Shown: one piece after another, positions 22,450 to 32,376 of the stretch
Numbering within the stretch: the first letter of the stretch is position 1
How the letters are laid out: each line of letters opens with the position of its first letter
From: Maylandia zebra
Lineage: Eukaryota; Chordata; Actinopteri; Cichliformes; Cichlidae
Direction of reading: 5' to 3'
NCBI RefSeq assembly: GCF_041146795.1
Contig: NC_135167.1
Coordinates: 32,913,954-32,977,953, forward strand
Length of the DNA stretch: 64,000 nt
Notes under the pieces: generated by a model
Databases searched by the model: none
The model's input: only the letters and a program-made list of their open reading frames with translations
Told to the model about the DNA's origin: nothing
Translations under genes and position numbers: made by a program

Positions 22450-25400
22450 ATGAAAAAGGAAACAAGAAAAGTTACGACTGAGGCAGATAAGAAAGATCCA
22501 GGAGATCAAAGTAAGTAAAAAATAAAATCCCCTAAATAACAGAATGTACATTTCTAACAATGTTGAGGCTCTGTGTATAAAATGATTCATTTTTAGAGGA
22601 TTTAAATCCTGGTTTTGATTGAAACTAACCTGAGTGCAACATGTCTAATCAAAGAAAGGTTACTGGGGCACTTTGTCTTTTGGTAAAATAATGTGACAAG
22701 TTTATTCTTGGACTGAGCAGTGAAAACAGAGCAACAAGTGTCATCAGTATCTAGACTTAGTAGACCTAGTATGGACTCGTGTTGGTGTGTTTTTTATCAA
22801 AAGGATAAACTTGTTATTATATTGTAAGCAATACTAATTTAAAATTCAATGACATCAAAATCCTTCTAGTCCTGATGTCGAGCGCTCTTTTTCACTAATG
22901 TGTTGTTGTTGTTTATAGATTGTAAGAGCAGGATGGCTAAAAGAAAGGCCAGTCCTGAAAAAACGACCCCCATAAAAAGAAGGAGGGTCACTGAGCAGGC
23001 TGGTCCTTCCACCAGCTCAGATGCTCATGTGGTCGGGGGAGTCAAGCGAAAGGTCCAACAAGATGAAGCGGGGACAACCAATACAGCAAAAAAGCGTAAA
23101 CTTCTTGAGCATGTGAGCGGTGACAAGGGGCAGGCATCTTCCTGGTTGGACACTGGTAAAGGTAGGCTAATTAGTTGAGTGAGGGGTAGATTAAGTGTAC
23201 ATCTGGTTGCTAGTTTGAAGATATTAGTGTTTGGGAGATATTTGTGTCTATTATCTAATAAGCTGACGTGCTTTTGGTGTTTTCCACATCTGCAGACTGC
23301 AGCATAGAGATTTCAGAGAGCTGCAGTAAAAACAAAAAGGCTGGCAAAAGGAAAGCTGCGGGAGACACCAGGGACCCACCTAAGAAAAAGAACGTGGACC
23401 AGGACAAAACCAAAACCGTTGCCAAAAAGTCAGTGGCTGAACAGAAACGTAAGTAGCAAGCAGCTTAGCTTTTATATTCAGGTGAAGAGCAAAATGAACA
23501 TTTAGGGTACAGCAGAGAGTAATTTGTGTGACAGCTGTAGTAAAACCCAATTTGTGTTTGTCTGTTTAGGTGACTTCCAAGCGAGATACGTGGAGGAGCA
23601 CCGGCTTGGAGAAGGAGGATGCGGAGCAGTGTTTGCTGGCTACCGCATAAAGGATCATTTACCAGTAAGTGTTCAGATGGTGGTAGTAAGACAGGCAGTA
23701 ATGCAGATAAGGGATAATATCGTAAGCTGAGATGTATGCTGTTTTACACCTTTAATGATGTCATACTGAGGAAATGCTCATCAATGCCCTGTGTCTTTTA
23801 GGTGGCCATCAAACACATCCCAAAGGGGAAAGTGTACTGCAAAGTGAAGGTAAATGTGCAAGACTTGAATTGTTTTTACATTAGTGGATTGCATGCAGCG
23901 TTCACCTGTGGAACGTCTGTGCCTCATCATCCACTTTGTTGAAATATTTCAGGATGATAACGGGAAGAATGTGTCAGTGGAAGTTGCCATCATGCTGAAG
24001 CTTGCAGCTGAAGCAGATGGATCAGTGGAAACATCAGCCCCAGTGTCTCTGTTGGAGTGGTTTGACTTTGGCAGAGAGCTGATCCTGGTGATGGAGAGAC
24101 CTGTCCCCGCTGTGGACCTGGATAAATACATAGAAGAAAATGGAGGATTTTTGCCAGAGGACAAGGCCAAGGCAAGTTGACTTGCCTTAGAAGAGTCTTA
24201 GACTGTACATCATTCAATCAAAGCACAGAGTATTAGAGAAACATTAACCCATTGATTGATTATTGTCTTTTTCATCGTTTCCAGGTAGGGCTGGGCTATA
24301 TCATACCATTCACGGTAATACCGGTGTAATTTTGGGCAACGATAGGAAAATGAAATATCGCGCTAGAATAGGTAAAACGCGCATGCGCAGTGCCTATGTT
24401 TTCATACGCAGATGGCGGTGACGCAGAAAGAGAAGAGCAAAAGTGGATCGTTGAATGAAACGGATGAACCAGAACTGGTTTGTAAAAATGCTGCAACTTT
24501 AGTGGTGTGGAACTGGTTTAGCTTTCGTCCGTCAGATACACAACAAAGCACGATTTTTGGTAGCGCATGCTAGCGGGCCGTCGTTATTACCGTGTTGTTT
24601 GGAAAATACGGCACACTTAAAATCAATCCTTTGATTTTTCTGAAACTCGACAGTGCCCCTTATAATCCCGTGTGCCTTATGTATGAATTCTGGTTGTGTT
24701 TACTGACCTCAAAACGATTTTATGTACACGGCGACTTTGCTAAGCTACAAAGCCGCACCGCTCGATGGATTGTCGGAGCATTACGGCTATCGTAGGCAGG
24801 CGCCTCGCGGAGTGATACGTACTGCACCTCAACGTGATATTACCGTATTGTGTGTGTATAACCTCTTTTTAAGCTTTGTGGATATTTTACATGGTTATGC
24901 TGAGGATATGTCGGCCAATTTCCACTGGAAATGCCTTTTGGTTAAACTGTCAGCGAGGAATTTGCATTTGCACTGTTACATTTTTATATAACTTTAATGC
25001 ACATAAAAAAACAGCTGCTTGTTTAAGTGAAAATACATTTATGGGGTTTTTTGCACTAATAAAGTTGTGGAGTATTTTGTCTAGTGTCAGTTATATCGTC
25101 AGTTATATCGTCAGTTATATCGTTATCACAACTTTTCAAATGTATATCGTGATAAATATTTTTGGTCATATCGCCCTGCTCTATTTCCAGGTCATTCTGA
25201 AGCAGCTGGTTGATGCTGCGAAGCACCTGGAGGATAAACACATCTTTCACCGGGACATCAAGAGTGAGAACATTCTAATTGAGACCGGCTCAGATGTACC
25301 GCGTGTTCGTATCATCGACTTTGGACTGAGCTGCTTTGTTAAGGAGCAGTCGCAGTACCGCGTCTTCTATGGTAACATATTCTGCTCTTGCTCTTCACAG

Positions 25401-25809
25401 ATGTCACAATTTTCGCCTTTTGTTTTAGAAGAAATTGCAATTGTGTCTGTTTATTAGGTACAGAAATTTACTCCCCTCCCGAGTGGTACGGGCGCAGTTG
25501 CTACAGGTGTGGACCCACCACGGTATGGCAAATGGGAGTGGTTCTGTACGAAGCGCTTCATGCCGGGGACTTTAACACCACGAGCTTCCTCAAAAAGCGC
25601 CTGAAATTCAAAAGACATCTGTCCAAAAGTAAGAAAACGTCACACTTCAAGACTGACTGATGGCTTGGACCACTGGAACTATCATCTTCATGTTTTTTCT
25701 CTTTCCTTTCTTTCCAGACTGCCGGGATTTCTTGGACGCGTGTTTAACCAAAGTCCCGGAGACGCGGCCGACGCTGGAGGAGCTACAGCATCACACTTGG
25801 CTGAGATAA
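22450..25809 (+). CDS. PIM-like serine/threonine kinase, complete
   Basis: Nine exons join into an unbroken frame of 420 codons: 22450-22510, 22919-23161, 23296-23448, 23570-23664, 23802-23849, 23953-24171, 25191-25371, 25458-25628, 25718-25809. Residues 1-150 form a Lys/Arg-rich tail with nuclear-localisation-like runs (PIKRRR, AKKRK, PPKKK). The kinase domain then shows the glycine loop LGEGGCG (165-171), VAIK (Lys188), a PIM-type hinge MERPVPAVDL containing proline, the catalytic loop HRDIKSEN (293-300), DFG (316-318) and SPPEW. PIM kinases are constitutively active and regulate survival and growth; teleosts carry many paralogues. All introns are GT-AG except the one after exon 6, which starts gcaagt (GC-AG). 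That intron is filled by an hAT insertion at its acceptor. The start was chosen as the ATG giving a phase-matched first exon with a gtaagt donor. Confidence 0.85.
24286..25183. mobile_element. Non-autonomous hAT inserted at a kinase splice acceptor
   Basis: The element begins TAGGGCTGGGCTATATC and ends, in reverse complement, TAGAGCAGGGCGATATG. It is flanked by an exact 8-bp duplication TTTCCAGG (24278-24285 and 25184-25191), which identifies hAT-type transposition. The duplicated octamer is the 3' splice site of kinase intron 6, so an AG acceptor now exists on both sides. No transposase frame was found. Confidence 0.9.
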
Positions 25810-25929
25810 GCCTATCACACACACACACAAACACACACAATTCAGACGTTATCATTTATGTGTGATGTATGAATTACCTTTCTTTTTTTCAGGAAATAAT
25901 TTTTTTTAATTGGCCCACTTTAAATTTCA

Positions 25930-26110
25930 GTGTTTTGGAATTCCTGTAACCCCCCCCAGCCATCCCAGGAAAGGGGATCTCTCTTTGAATGGGCTTTCCC
26001 GAGGTTTCTTCCCGTCAGTCTGGCCCCCCCAGGGGAGTTTTTCCTCGTCTTCATAGAGAGCTTGGGCTGGCTCAGGAGCTCCATCAAAACTGTCTTTATT
26101 TAATTACTCT
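25930..26110 (+). repeat. LINE 3'-UTR fragment
   Basis: The stretch with GAGGTTTCTTCC and GGGAGTTTTTCC resembles the 3' untranslated part of the L2 LINE at about 27970-28010. It has no coding part. Confidence 0.5.
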
Positions 26111-26584
26111 AATGTAATCATATACTTTAAAGTAATCAAATAAAAGACAGTAAAAATCTGAAGACTTGAAGTAAACTTCCATTAAAATAAAACTTGTTTA
26201 ATTCATCTTTGCTGAGGATACTGTGTTATTACTATTTCAAGGATTATGTCAGAACACCGGATACTGGTACCCATCCCTACCCATCACTAGGGAACAGAAC
26301 AAACCAGACATCAATTACAACAAAAATGACACTGACCCAGCCAGCATGACTCGTCTGCCTTAAGAAATGTTTAGCAATATTACAAATTGGGTGATATGCC
26401 TTAAAGTAGCTTCTCATGTGTTCAGCATTGTCAAAGGCTACATTTTAATTAAAACCACAATCTAGTAATGTTCTGTCTTTAACCTTCCTAATTTGTTTTT
26501 TGTCCTAACCTAATACTAAATTGCCAGTGAAAACAAAAGTTACATAAATAAAGAAGAGTAAAGAAAATTACGGTCTTTTTTATT
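26111..26584. other. No gene recognised
   Basis: AT-rich spacer before the L2 insertion. Confidence 0.4.
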
Positions 26585-28133
26585 GTAACAGTTTACCAGT
26601 GTACAGTTTGGTTTGTGACATATCTATCTAATAGACTCCAATTTGTGCATGTAAATGGAGAGTCCTCTTCACACACTGAGGTTAATTATGGAGTTCCACA
26701 GGGTTCAGTGCTAGGACCAATTCTGTTTACATTATACATGTTTCCCCTAGGCAGCATCATTAGAAGACATAGCATAAATTTTCACTGCTATGCAGATGAC
26801 ACCCAGCTCTATCTGTCCATGAAGCCAGATAACACACACCAATGAGTTACACTGCAGGAATGTCTTAAAGACGTAAAGACCTGGATGGCCGCTAACTTTC
26901 TGCTTCTTAATTCAGATCAAACTGAGGTTATTGTACTCGGCCCTGAAAAGTTTAGAAATATGGTATCTAACCAGATTCTTACTCTGGATGGCATTACCTT
27001 GGCCTCCAGTAACGCTGTGAGGAACCTTGGAGTCATTTTTGACCAAGACATGTCCTTCAACGCACATATTAAACAAATATGTAAGACTGCGTTCTTCCAT
27101 TTGCGCAACATCTCTAAAATTAGAAATATCCTGTCTCAGAGTGACGCTGAAAAACTAGTTCATGCATTTATTGTGTGAATGTGTGTGTGAATGGGTGGAT
27201 GACTGGATATGTAAAGCGCTTTGGGGTCCTTAGGGACTAGTAAAGCGCTATATAAATACAGGGCATTTACCATTTATTACTTCCAGGCTGGACGACTGTA
27301 ATTCATTATTATCAGGATGTCCAAAAAACTCACTGAAAAGCCTTCAGCTAATCCAAAATGCTGCAGCAAGAGTCCTGACAGGGACTAGAAAGAGAGAGCA
27401 GATTTCTCCTGTTAAATCCAGAATTGAATTCAAAATCCTGCTCCTCACATACAAGGTCTTAAATAATCAGGCCCCATCTTATCTTAATGACCTTGTAGTA
27501 CCATATCACCCTATTAGAGCACTTCGCTCTCGCTCTGCAGGCCTACTTGTTGTTCCTAGAGTATTTAAAAGTAGAATGGGAGGGAGAGCCTTCAGTTTTC
27601 AGGCCCCTCTTCTGTGGAACCAGCTTCCAGTTTGGATTCAGGAGACAGACACTATCTCTACTTTTAAGATTAGGCTTAAAACTTTCCTTTTTGCTAAAGC
27701 ATATAGTTAGGGCTGGACCAGGTGACCCTGAATCCTCCCTTAGTTATGCTGCAATAGACGTAGGCTGCCGGGGATTCCCATGATGCATTGAGTTTTTCCT
27801 TTCCAGTCACCTTTCTCACTCACTATGTATTAATAGACCTCTCTGCATTGAATCATATCTGTTATTAACCTCTGTCTCTCTTCCACAGCATGTCTTTATC
27901 CTGTCTTCCTTCTCTCACCCCAACCGGTCGCAGAAGATGGTCCCGCCCCTCCCTGAGCCTGGTTCTGCTGGAGGTTTCTTCCTGTTAAAAGGGAGTTTTT
28001 CCTTCCCACTGTCGCCAAAGTGCTTGCTCATAGGGGGTCATATGATTGTTGGGTTTTTCTCTGTATCTATGAAGCGCCTTGAGGCGACTTTTGTTGTGAT
28101 TTGGCGCTATATAAATAAAATTGAATTGAATTA
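26585..28133 (+). mobile_element. L2/Maui-type LINE, 5'-truncated
   Basis: Plus-strand frames encode the second half of the reverse transcriptase: [17 protein letters not shown], the catalytic [12 protein letters not shown] box, then LGVIFDQDMSFNAHI, and after an insertion the C-terminal SLQLIQNAAARVLTGTRK and QAPLLWNQLPVW segments. A stop (TGA near 26844) and other breaks interrupt the frame. The 3' end is GGCGCTATATAAATAAAATT plus TGAATT repeats. No endonuclease is present. Its 3' ~360 bp are shared with arm A of the inverted duplication. Confidence 0.85.
27173..27270 (+). mobile_element. 98-bp SINE-like insertion inside the L2
   Basis: The L2 frame is split by 98 bp flanked by the 8-bp repeat CATTTATT (27165-27172 and 27271-27278). 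The insert begins with GTGTGAATGTGTG and ends with AAAGCGCTATATAAATAC, then a short tail, so it looks like a LINE-mobilised short element. Confidence 0.75.
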
Positions 28134-29172
28134 TCTGAGGAAGAAGCAGAGTTGGTTTGTTTCCAGCTGAAATCATCCAGGCTCAGGAATTTGAATCGAT
28201 CCACATCATTTCTGCTTGAACTAGAGAACATGAGTGTCGACTTACATTTGGTCTGTGAGACACATGTCATAGTGACAGTATTTGGGTTAATATGGCATTA
28301 CTCACCCTGGTCGCATTTCTTCAATATCAGGCACCAAGTTCAGGAACTCGTTCTTTGCAGCCCGCGCAAGGTAGGAGGTCTCCAGAGTGGGAACCATCGG
28401 GAAGTTTTCACAGTCTGAGCAGGAGGGACTGGAGGCACGTGAGCTGTTCTCAGGGGTCCTTTAACACAAATCACACCAAGTTAGAATCAAATAGATAACC
28501 TGTCAATAACCGTTTGCAGATCGAGGTCAATGTTCCTAAAAATATGTTTACTTCTGGCCCATGGAGCCACAGCGGGAGTCCGAGAGAGGGGCAGGTAGAG
28601 GAAGGGGTGAGGGTGGCACTGCTGAAGCTCGTCACGGATGGATCACGTCCGATCGGTGAGATGAGAGAAAGCTGAAGTGAAACAACAGCAGGATGAGGTA
28701 GACGTCAATATAGGAACTCCCTGATGTGACACAGAAAGGCTATTTTTTAATTTCTTTGTATTATTTCTCACCTTGCAGTCACTGATGCTGTTCACCAGCT
28801 GGTTGTATTCAGTATTGAAGGTGTGTGTCAGAAGGCGCAGGCACTACAACACAACAGGAACAAGACCGAGCAGAGAAGGAAGAAGGCAGCAACAAGAACG
28901 CCCACTAAGCCCACGTTTTTCTCACCTTGGTGGCCAGCTCCTTCTCACGCTTTCAAAGGTGGTGCTGGAGATCTGCGAGGAGACGGAGGTGGATGTGGAC
29001 AGAGTGCTGGAGCTCACGCTGGGGGACAGAGACTCACTCAGGGACTTGGTGGTGGGAGCTGTTCCCACGGGAGCCGCCTCTCCCAGAAGGTGACGGGTCT
29101 TTTCCACCTGGAAGAAAGATGGGGGCTAATGTGAGGTAGGGAGAAGAGGGGACGTTAGTCATGTAAAGGCCA
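27770..29172 (-). repeat. Inverted duplication, arm B
   Basis: Reverse-complement copy of 13272-14690. It contains four kif1b-like exons and the L2 3' end. At 29172 it stops abruptly against a LINE fragment, and near 27770 the L2 continues where arm A has a different LINE. Confidence 0.92.
28306..29107 (-). pseudogene. kif1b: kif1b-like kinesin exons (copy B)
   Basis: Minus-strand exons 29107-28926 (182 bp), 28843-28772 (72 bp), 28671-28552 (120 bp) and 28458-28306 (153 bp) match the last four exons of copy A with splice sites intact. Copy B shares the 1-bp loss in the 182-bp exon with copy A, so that lesion predates the duplication. It also has its own lesion: a CT dinucleotide missing from a CT run near 28586-28592, shifting the frame in the exon that encodes TPSSTCPSL. 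In the last exon it keeps three A's where copy A has four, so that exon stays in frame (SYLARAAKNEF). The exons upstream are absent; a LINE fragment abuts at 29173. Confidence 0.82.
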
Positions 29173-29395
29173 TAGGTGAGGGTAGGGACGTAGATCGACC
29201 GGTAAATTGAGAGCTTCGCTTTTACACTCAGCTCCCTCTTCACCACGACGGACCGGTGCAGCGTCCGCATTACTGCAGCTGCAGCCCCAATCCGTCTGTC
29301 GATCTCCGGCTCCCTTCTCCCATCACTCGCGAACAAGACCCCGAGATACTTGAACTCCTCCACTTGGGGCAGGAACTCATCCCCGACTCATCCTA
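29173..29395 (-). mobile_element. LINE reverse-transcriptase C-terminal fragment
   Basis: The minus strand encodes EEFKYLGVLFASDGRREPEI, then DRRIGAA and KLSIYRSIYVPTLTYG, a pattern common in fish non-LTR retrotransposons. It ends exactly at the edge of the inverted duplication. Confidence 0.75.
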
Positions 29396-30043
29396 TATTT
29401 CCGTTTTTATATTTCTAATGTTTGCCTTGTTTTCTTCACTGTCTGGTCTGCCTCTGTCTTGCCTGTATGGATGCATTTACACCGAAATGTCCCCAACAAA
29501 GGATGTTTTAATTCACCACTATTCCAGTGAAACACGAGTCTCCCATCTTCCTGCTACCAGTCTGGAGTTTTTGTTCACCAAAGCACACACCAACTTCATA
29601 CTGACGGACAGATCACTGCCCTTTTGCCGCCTTGTCTGACCGTGTTTTGTGGCTGTGGTTCACTTCACCTCACTCTTCCCCATTCTTGTCATTAAATCAG
29701 GCTGTTCTGCAACCATGGCAGCCATTCACTCTATGGCTTTATTCATGGTGTATTTTACCCCTTCACCAAAGGCCGTTCTCGTTTCCAACATTATATTTGC
29801 AGTGTTCGTCTATCTATCAATATCTGCGGAGTATTTTTTTTAACGAGTATCCTATTTTCTAAAGCACAGCATGTAAAGGGTAGCTCGGTTAGCAGGATGC
29901 TAGCATGTAGCGCTTAGTGAGACACGCCTCAGACGAGTTGAGCAAAGACCCCGTCTGTGTACTTTATACGTGAGCAACGGATTTAAATAAAATTAAGGTT
30001 TCAAAAGACAAACTTGAAGATAAAAAAATATATATATACTCAC
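29396..30043. other. No gene recognised
   Basis: Short plus-strand frames occur near 29400-29860, but I recognise no domain and no exon structure. Confidence 0.4.
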
Positions 30044-30073
30044 CGGAGAGCCGCCAGGGTTTGCCGCTGCCAT
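30044..30073 (-). CDS. Candidate first coding exon of an unknown gene
   Basis: On the minus strand, GCCAAGATGG (a strong translation-start context) opens a 10-codon exon MAAANPGGSP that ends precisely at a gtgagt donor. GC content is raised around it. No second exon was recognised downstream, where the kif1b-like pseudo-exons lie. It may be the orphaned start of a gene broken by the rearrangement, or a coincidence. Confidence 0.35.
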
Positions 30074-30409
30074 CTTGGCGCTCCTAAATTCAAAACTGCC
30101 TCTGCAGTCAGGCAGGGGAGGCGTGGAAATTGTCTTTGAGTTAGTCAAACGTTTTCCTTAGTTCGAGTAGATGATAAAAAAAAAAAAATAATAATAAATG
30201 GGATTTTAAGTAGGACTAGGCGTTCTGTAATGATCTCTATTTAGGAGAAAAACTTAATCACTCACCTTTAAACAGCTCTCTTTTAGGAGACACACTGCTG
30301 GCTAACGGTGTCATGTGATCAAACAGCGTAATTTAATTGGCTGAGAGCCACTCGACTCGATCTGGTGCTGATTGCTCTGGCTTGGGTCATTAAAGTTCAT
30401 CACTTTTGC

Positions 30410-30535
30410 AGTTGAATTTTTGCAGGTGAATTTTTGCAGGTGAATTTTTTTCAGGTGAATTTTTGCAGGTGAATTTTTTTCAGGTGAATTTTTGCAGGTG
30501 AATTTTTGCAGGTGAATATTTTTGCAGGGAAATTT
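30410..30535 (+). repeat. Minisatellite, 13-15 bp unit
   Basis: About eight tandem copies of a unit close to TGCAGGTGAATTTT, some reading TTCAGGTGAATTTT. There are no unique spacers, so it is not a CRISPR array. Confidence 0.9.
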
Positions 30536-31800
30536 GGAGGATAAAAATTCAGTGTCATAAATTCAATGTCTAAAAATACTTGAATTCTGATGATACTATA
30601 TTTCTTCCATATGACAGAGCCTTGAAAGAGTGACAGAGACACTTTTTATGAACTCATCTGTAATGTGTCACCTTTTCTGTAGAATGAAGAAGTGCTTCCC
30701 TTCTTTTAAAGTAAATACAGGCTTACAAAGATCCTCTAAACAAAAAATCCTCGCCTGCAGAGAGCAAAATCTCTTAAATAAATGGGGGTAAGCGTAAGCT
30801 GAAGCCATCTGATGTTTATGTTCATGAATATAACACACTGAAACATTTTGTCTTTGTTTTTATTGTTTATTAAAATACTTTTAAATGTCTAGTTTTAGTT
30901 TAAGAACCATCTAGTCCAGCAGGTGGCGGTAATGCACCTTAAAGCTCTAACCGCCAAAGAAAAACCCCAAAGAAGAAGAAGCCGCGAAGTTCCCGCTTCA
31001 TTGCGTTTGTGTTTTAGTTTATTTTTCTTCCTCATCTAAAGTGAAGCACTAAGGTAACTTTGATCTGAGTTCAGTCAATCTTGAATTTAGCTCCTGAGTG
31101 AAGTTTTCTGTTGCTCTCCTCGGTCTCTGTTGTCAGTTATTTGTGAACCAGTTGAAAGAAAAAGCCTCTACATCAAGTCAAGCTGCTATAAACTAATTTA
31201 CAAGAAAATATTAACAAATGCTAATGAAACACAGAGAAGAAAACAGTGTTATTATTAGAAGAAAGCTTTTAAATTAGCTAAGTGTAATCAGAGTTTCTAT
31301 TATTTTATTAGTCTGTTACTAAGCGCTAGTTAGCATCTCTGTCACTGTGTGGCACCTGCATAGTTTTTGAATGCAGCGTGCTATCCAAGCTAGCTAGCTA
31401 GCTAGCTAACGCCAGCCATCATCAATATAAGGTCACTTCCAGCGCCAAAAAATCCAAATATGTTGGCGGTAAAAGTGCTATAATGAAATCAATTTAAAAG
31501 AAAGGTAAAAAATAAATGTATTCCAGACTAAAACACAGCTGCCTTTGTCTTATCAGCAAAGTTGTGTCAGCCCACAGGGCATGTGATTGTAAAAACTGGC
31601 CTCACTCTGAGAGGCCTGTTGTTAGAATCATTTCAAAGATAATTTGATAAATTCTGATCAGTATTCAGTAAATGAGCCTGATTAACTGTTAGCAAAATAA
31701 TAATGATAGGCCAGAGATACCAGAGATTCATTTTTAAAACAAATACAGCCTCGAACCCCAAGAGGGGATCTGTGTTTTAAAAGTACTGCAGAGTTTTTTA
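30536..31800 (+). other. Probable 5' region of the zinc-finger gene
   Basis: The stretch 30900-31060 has features of a transcription start region: a CTCF-like motif and a purine-rich leader that could end at a gtaact donor near 31053. A (GCTA)n run lies at about 31388-31406. No coding exon was recognised. Confidence 0.35.
30916..30931 (+). promoter_or_regulatory. CTCF-like motif
   Basis: CCAGCAGGTGGCGGTA matches the CTCF core consensus CCASYAGRKGGCRS completely. It lies between the candidate minus-strand first exon at 30.07 kb and the plus-strand zinc-finger gene, a typical place for an insulator, though no binding is shown. Confidence 0.55.
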
Positions 31801-32115
31801 AAATAGAATAGAATAGTCTTTTATTGTCTTTGTACATATTCAACTAAATTGTGGGTGCTCCACACCAACCGTGCATGGAAAACAATATAAACAGTAAGAC
31901 AGTAAGAATAAATTAGAGGACAGGTTGCAGAATGCTTGAAAGTAGTGCAATGGACTTGATATAAGTAGAGAATCGGAGTGTGACTGAGTGATGAGGGTTA
32001 CTCAGATCATGGCTCAGATTTCTACACCCACTCAGATAGGATAATCTTCCACGGCACACCTGATCAGTTCTCACGGCACACGTATATATGCCGCGGCACA
32101 GTGGTTGGGAAACAC
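31801..32115 (-). mobile_element. LINE 3' tail and adjacent repeat fragment
   Basis: AATAGAATAGAATAG followed by TCTTTTATTGTC is the reverse complement of a LINE 3' end with a short tandem tail. It is followed, at about 32050-32115, by a repeat ending GGTTGGGAAACACTG that is common in fish genomes. Confidence 0.5.
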
Positions 32116-32376
32116 TGTACTCGTTTATGCAGGTCCATCGATTGTTCTGTTTTTGTTCTTTGCCAGGGCTTTTTTTAAAGAGGAATTGCTCTCCTGGTAC
32201 TGGTGTGCCATACTGCTGAATTTGGTATCGGTGCTCAAACCTTTTGTGTATGTTTTAAACAAGTTGCTCACCCAGGGAAGCTAAAATTTGTTGTTTGTGC
32301 TCTCAGATGAACATATGAGACACTTTGACTCTTCAGTGCAGTGTGGAGCCTAACAAAGTTCTGTTTTGTGTCCCAG

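Noticed and set aside
30410-30535. Short regular repeats that could suggest a CRISPR-like array
   Set aside because: Units are contiguous without unique spacers and the genome is eukaryotic; it is a minisatellite.
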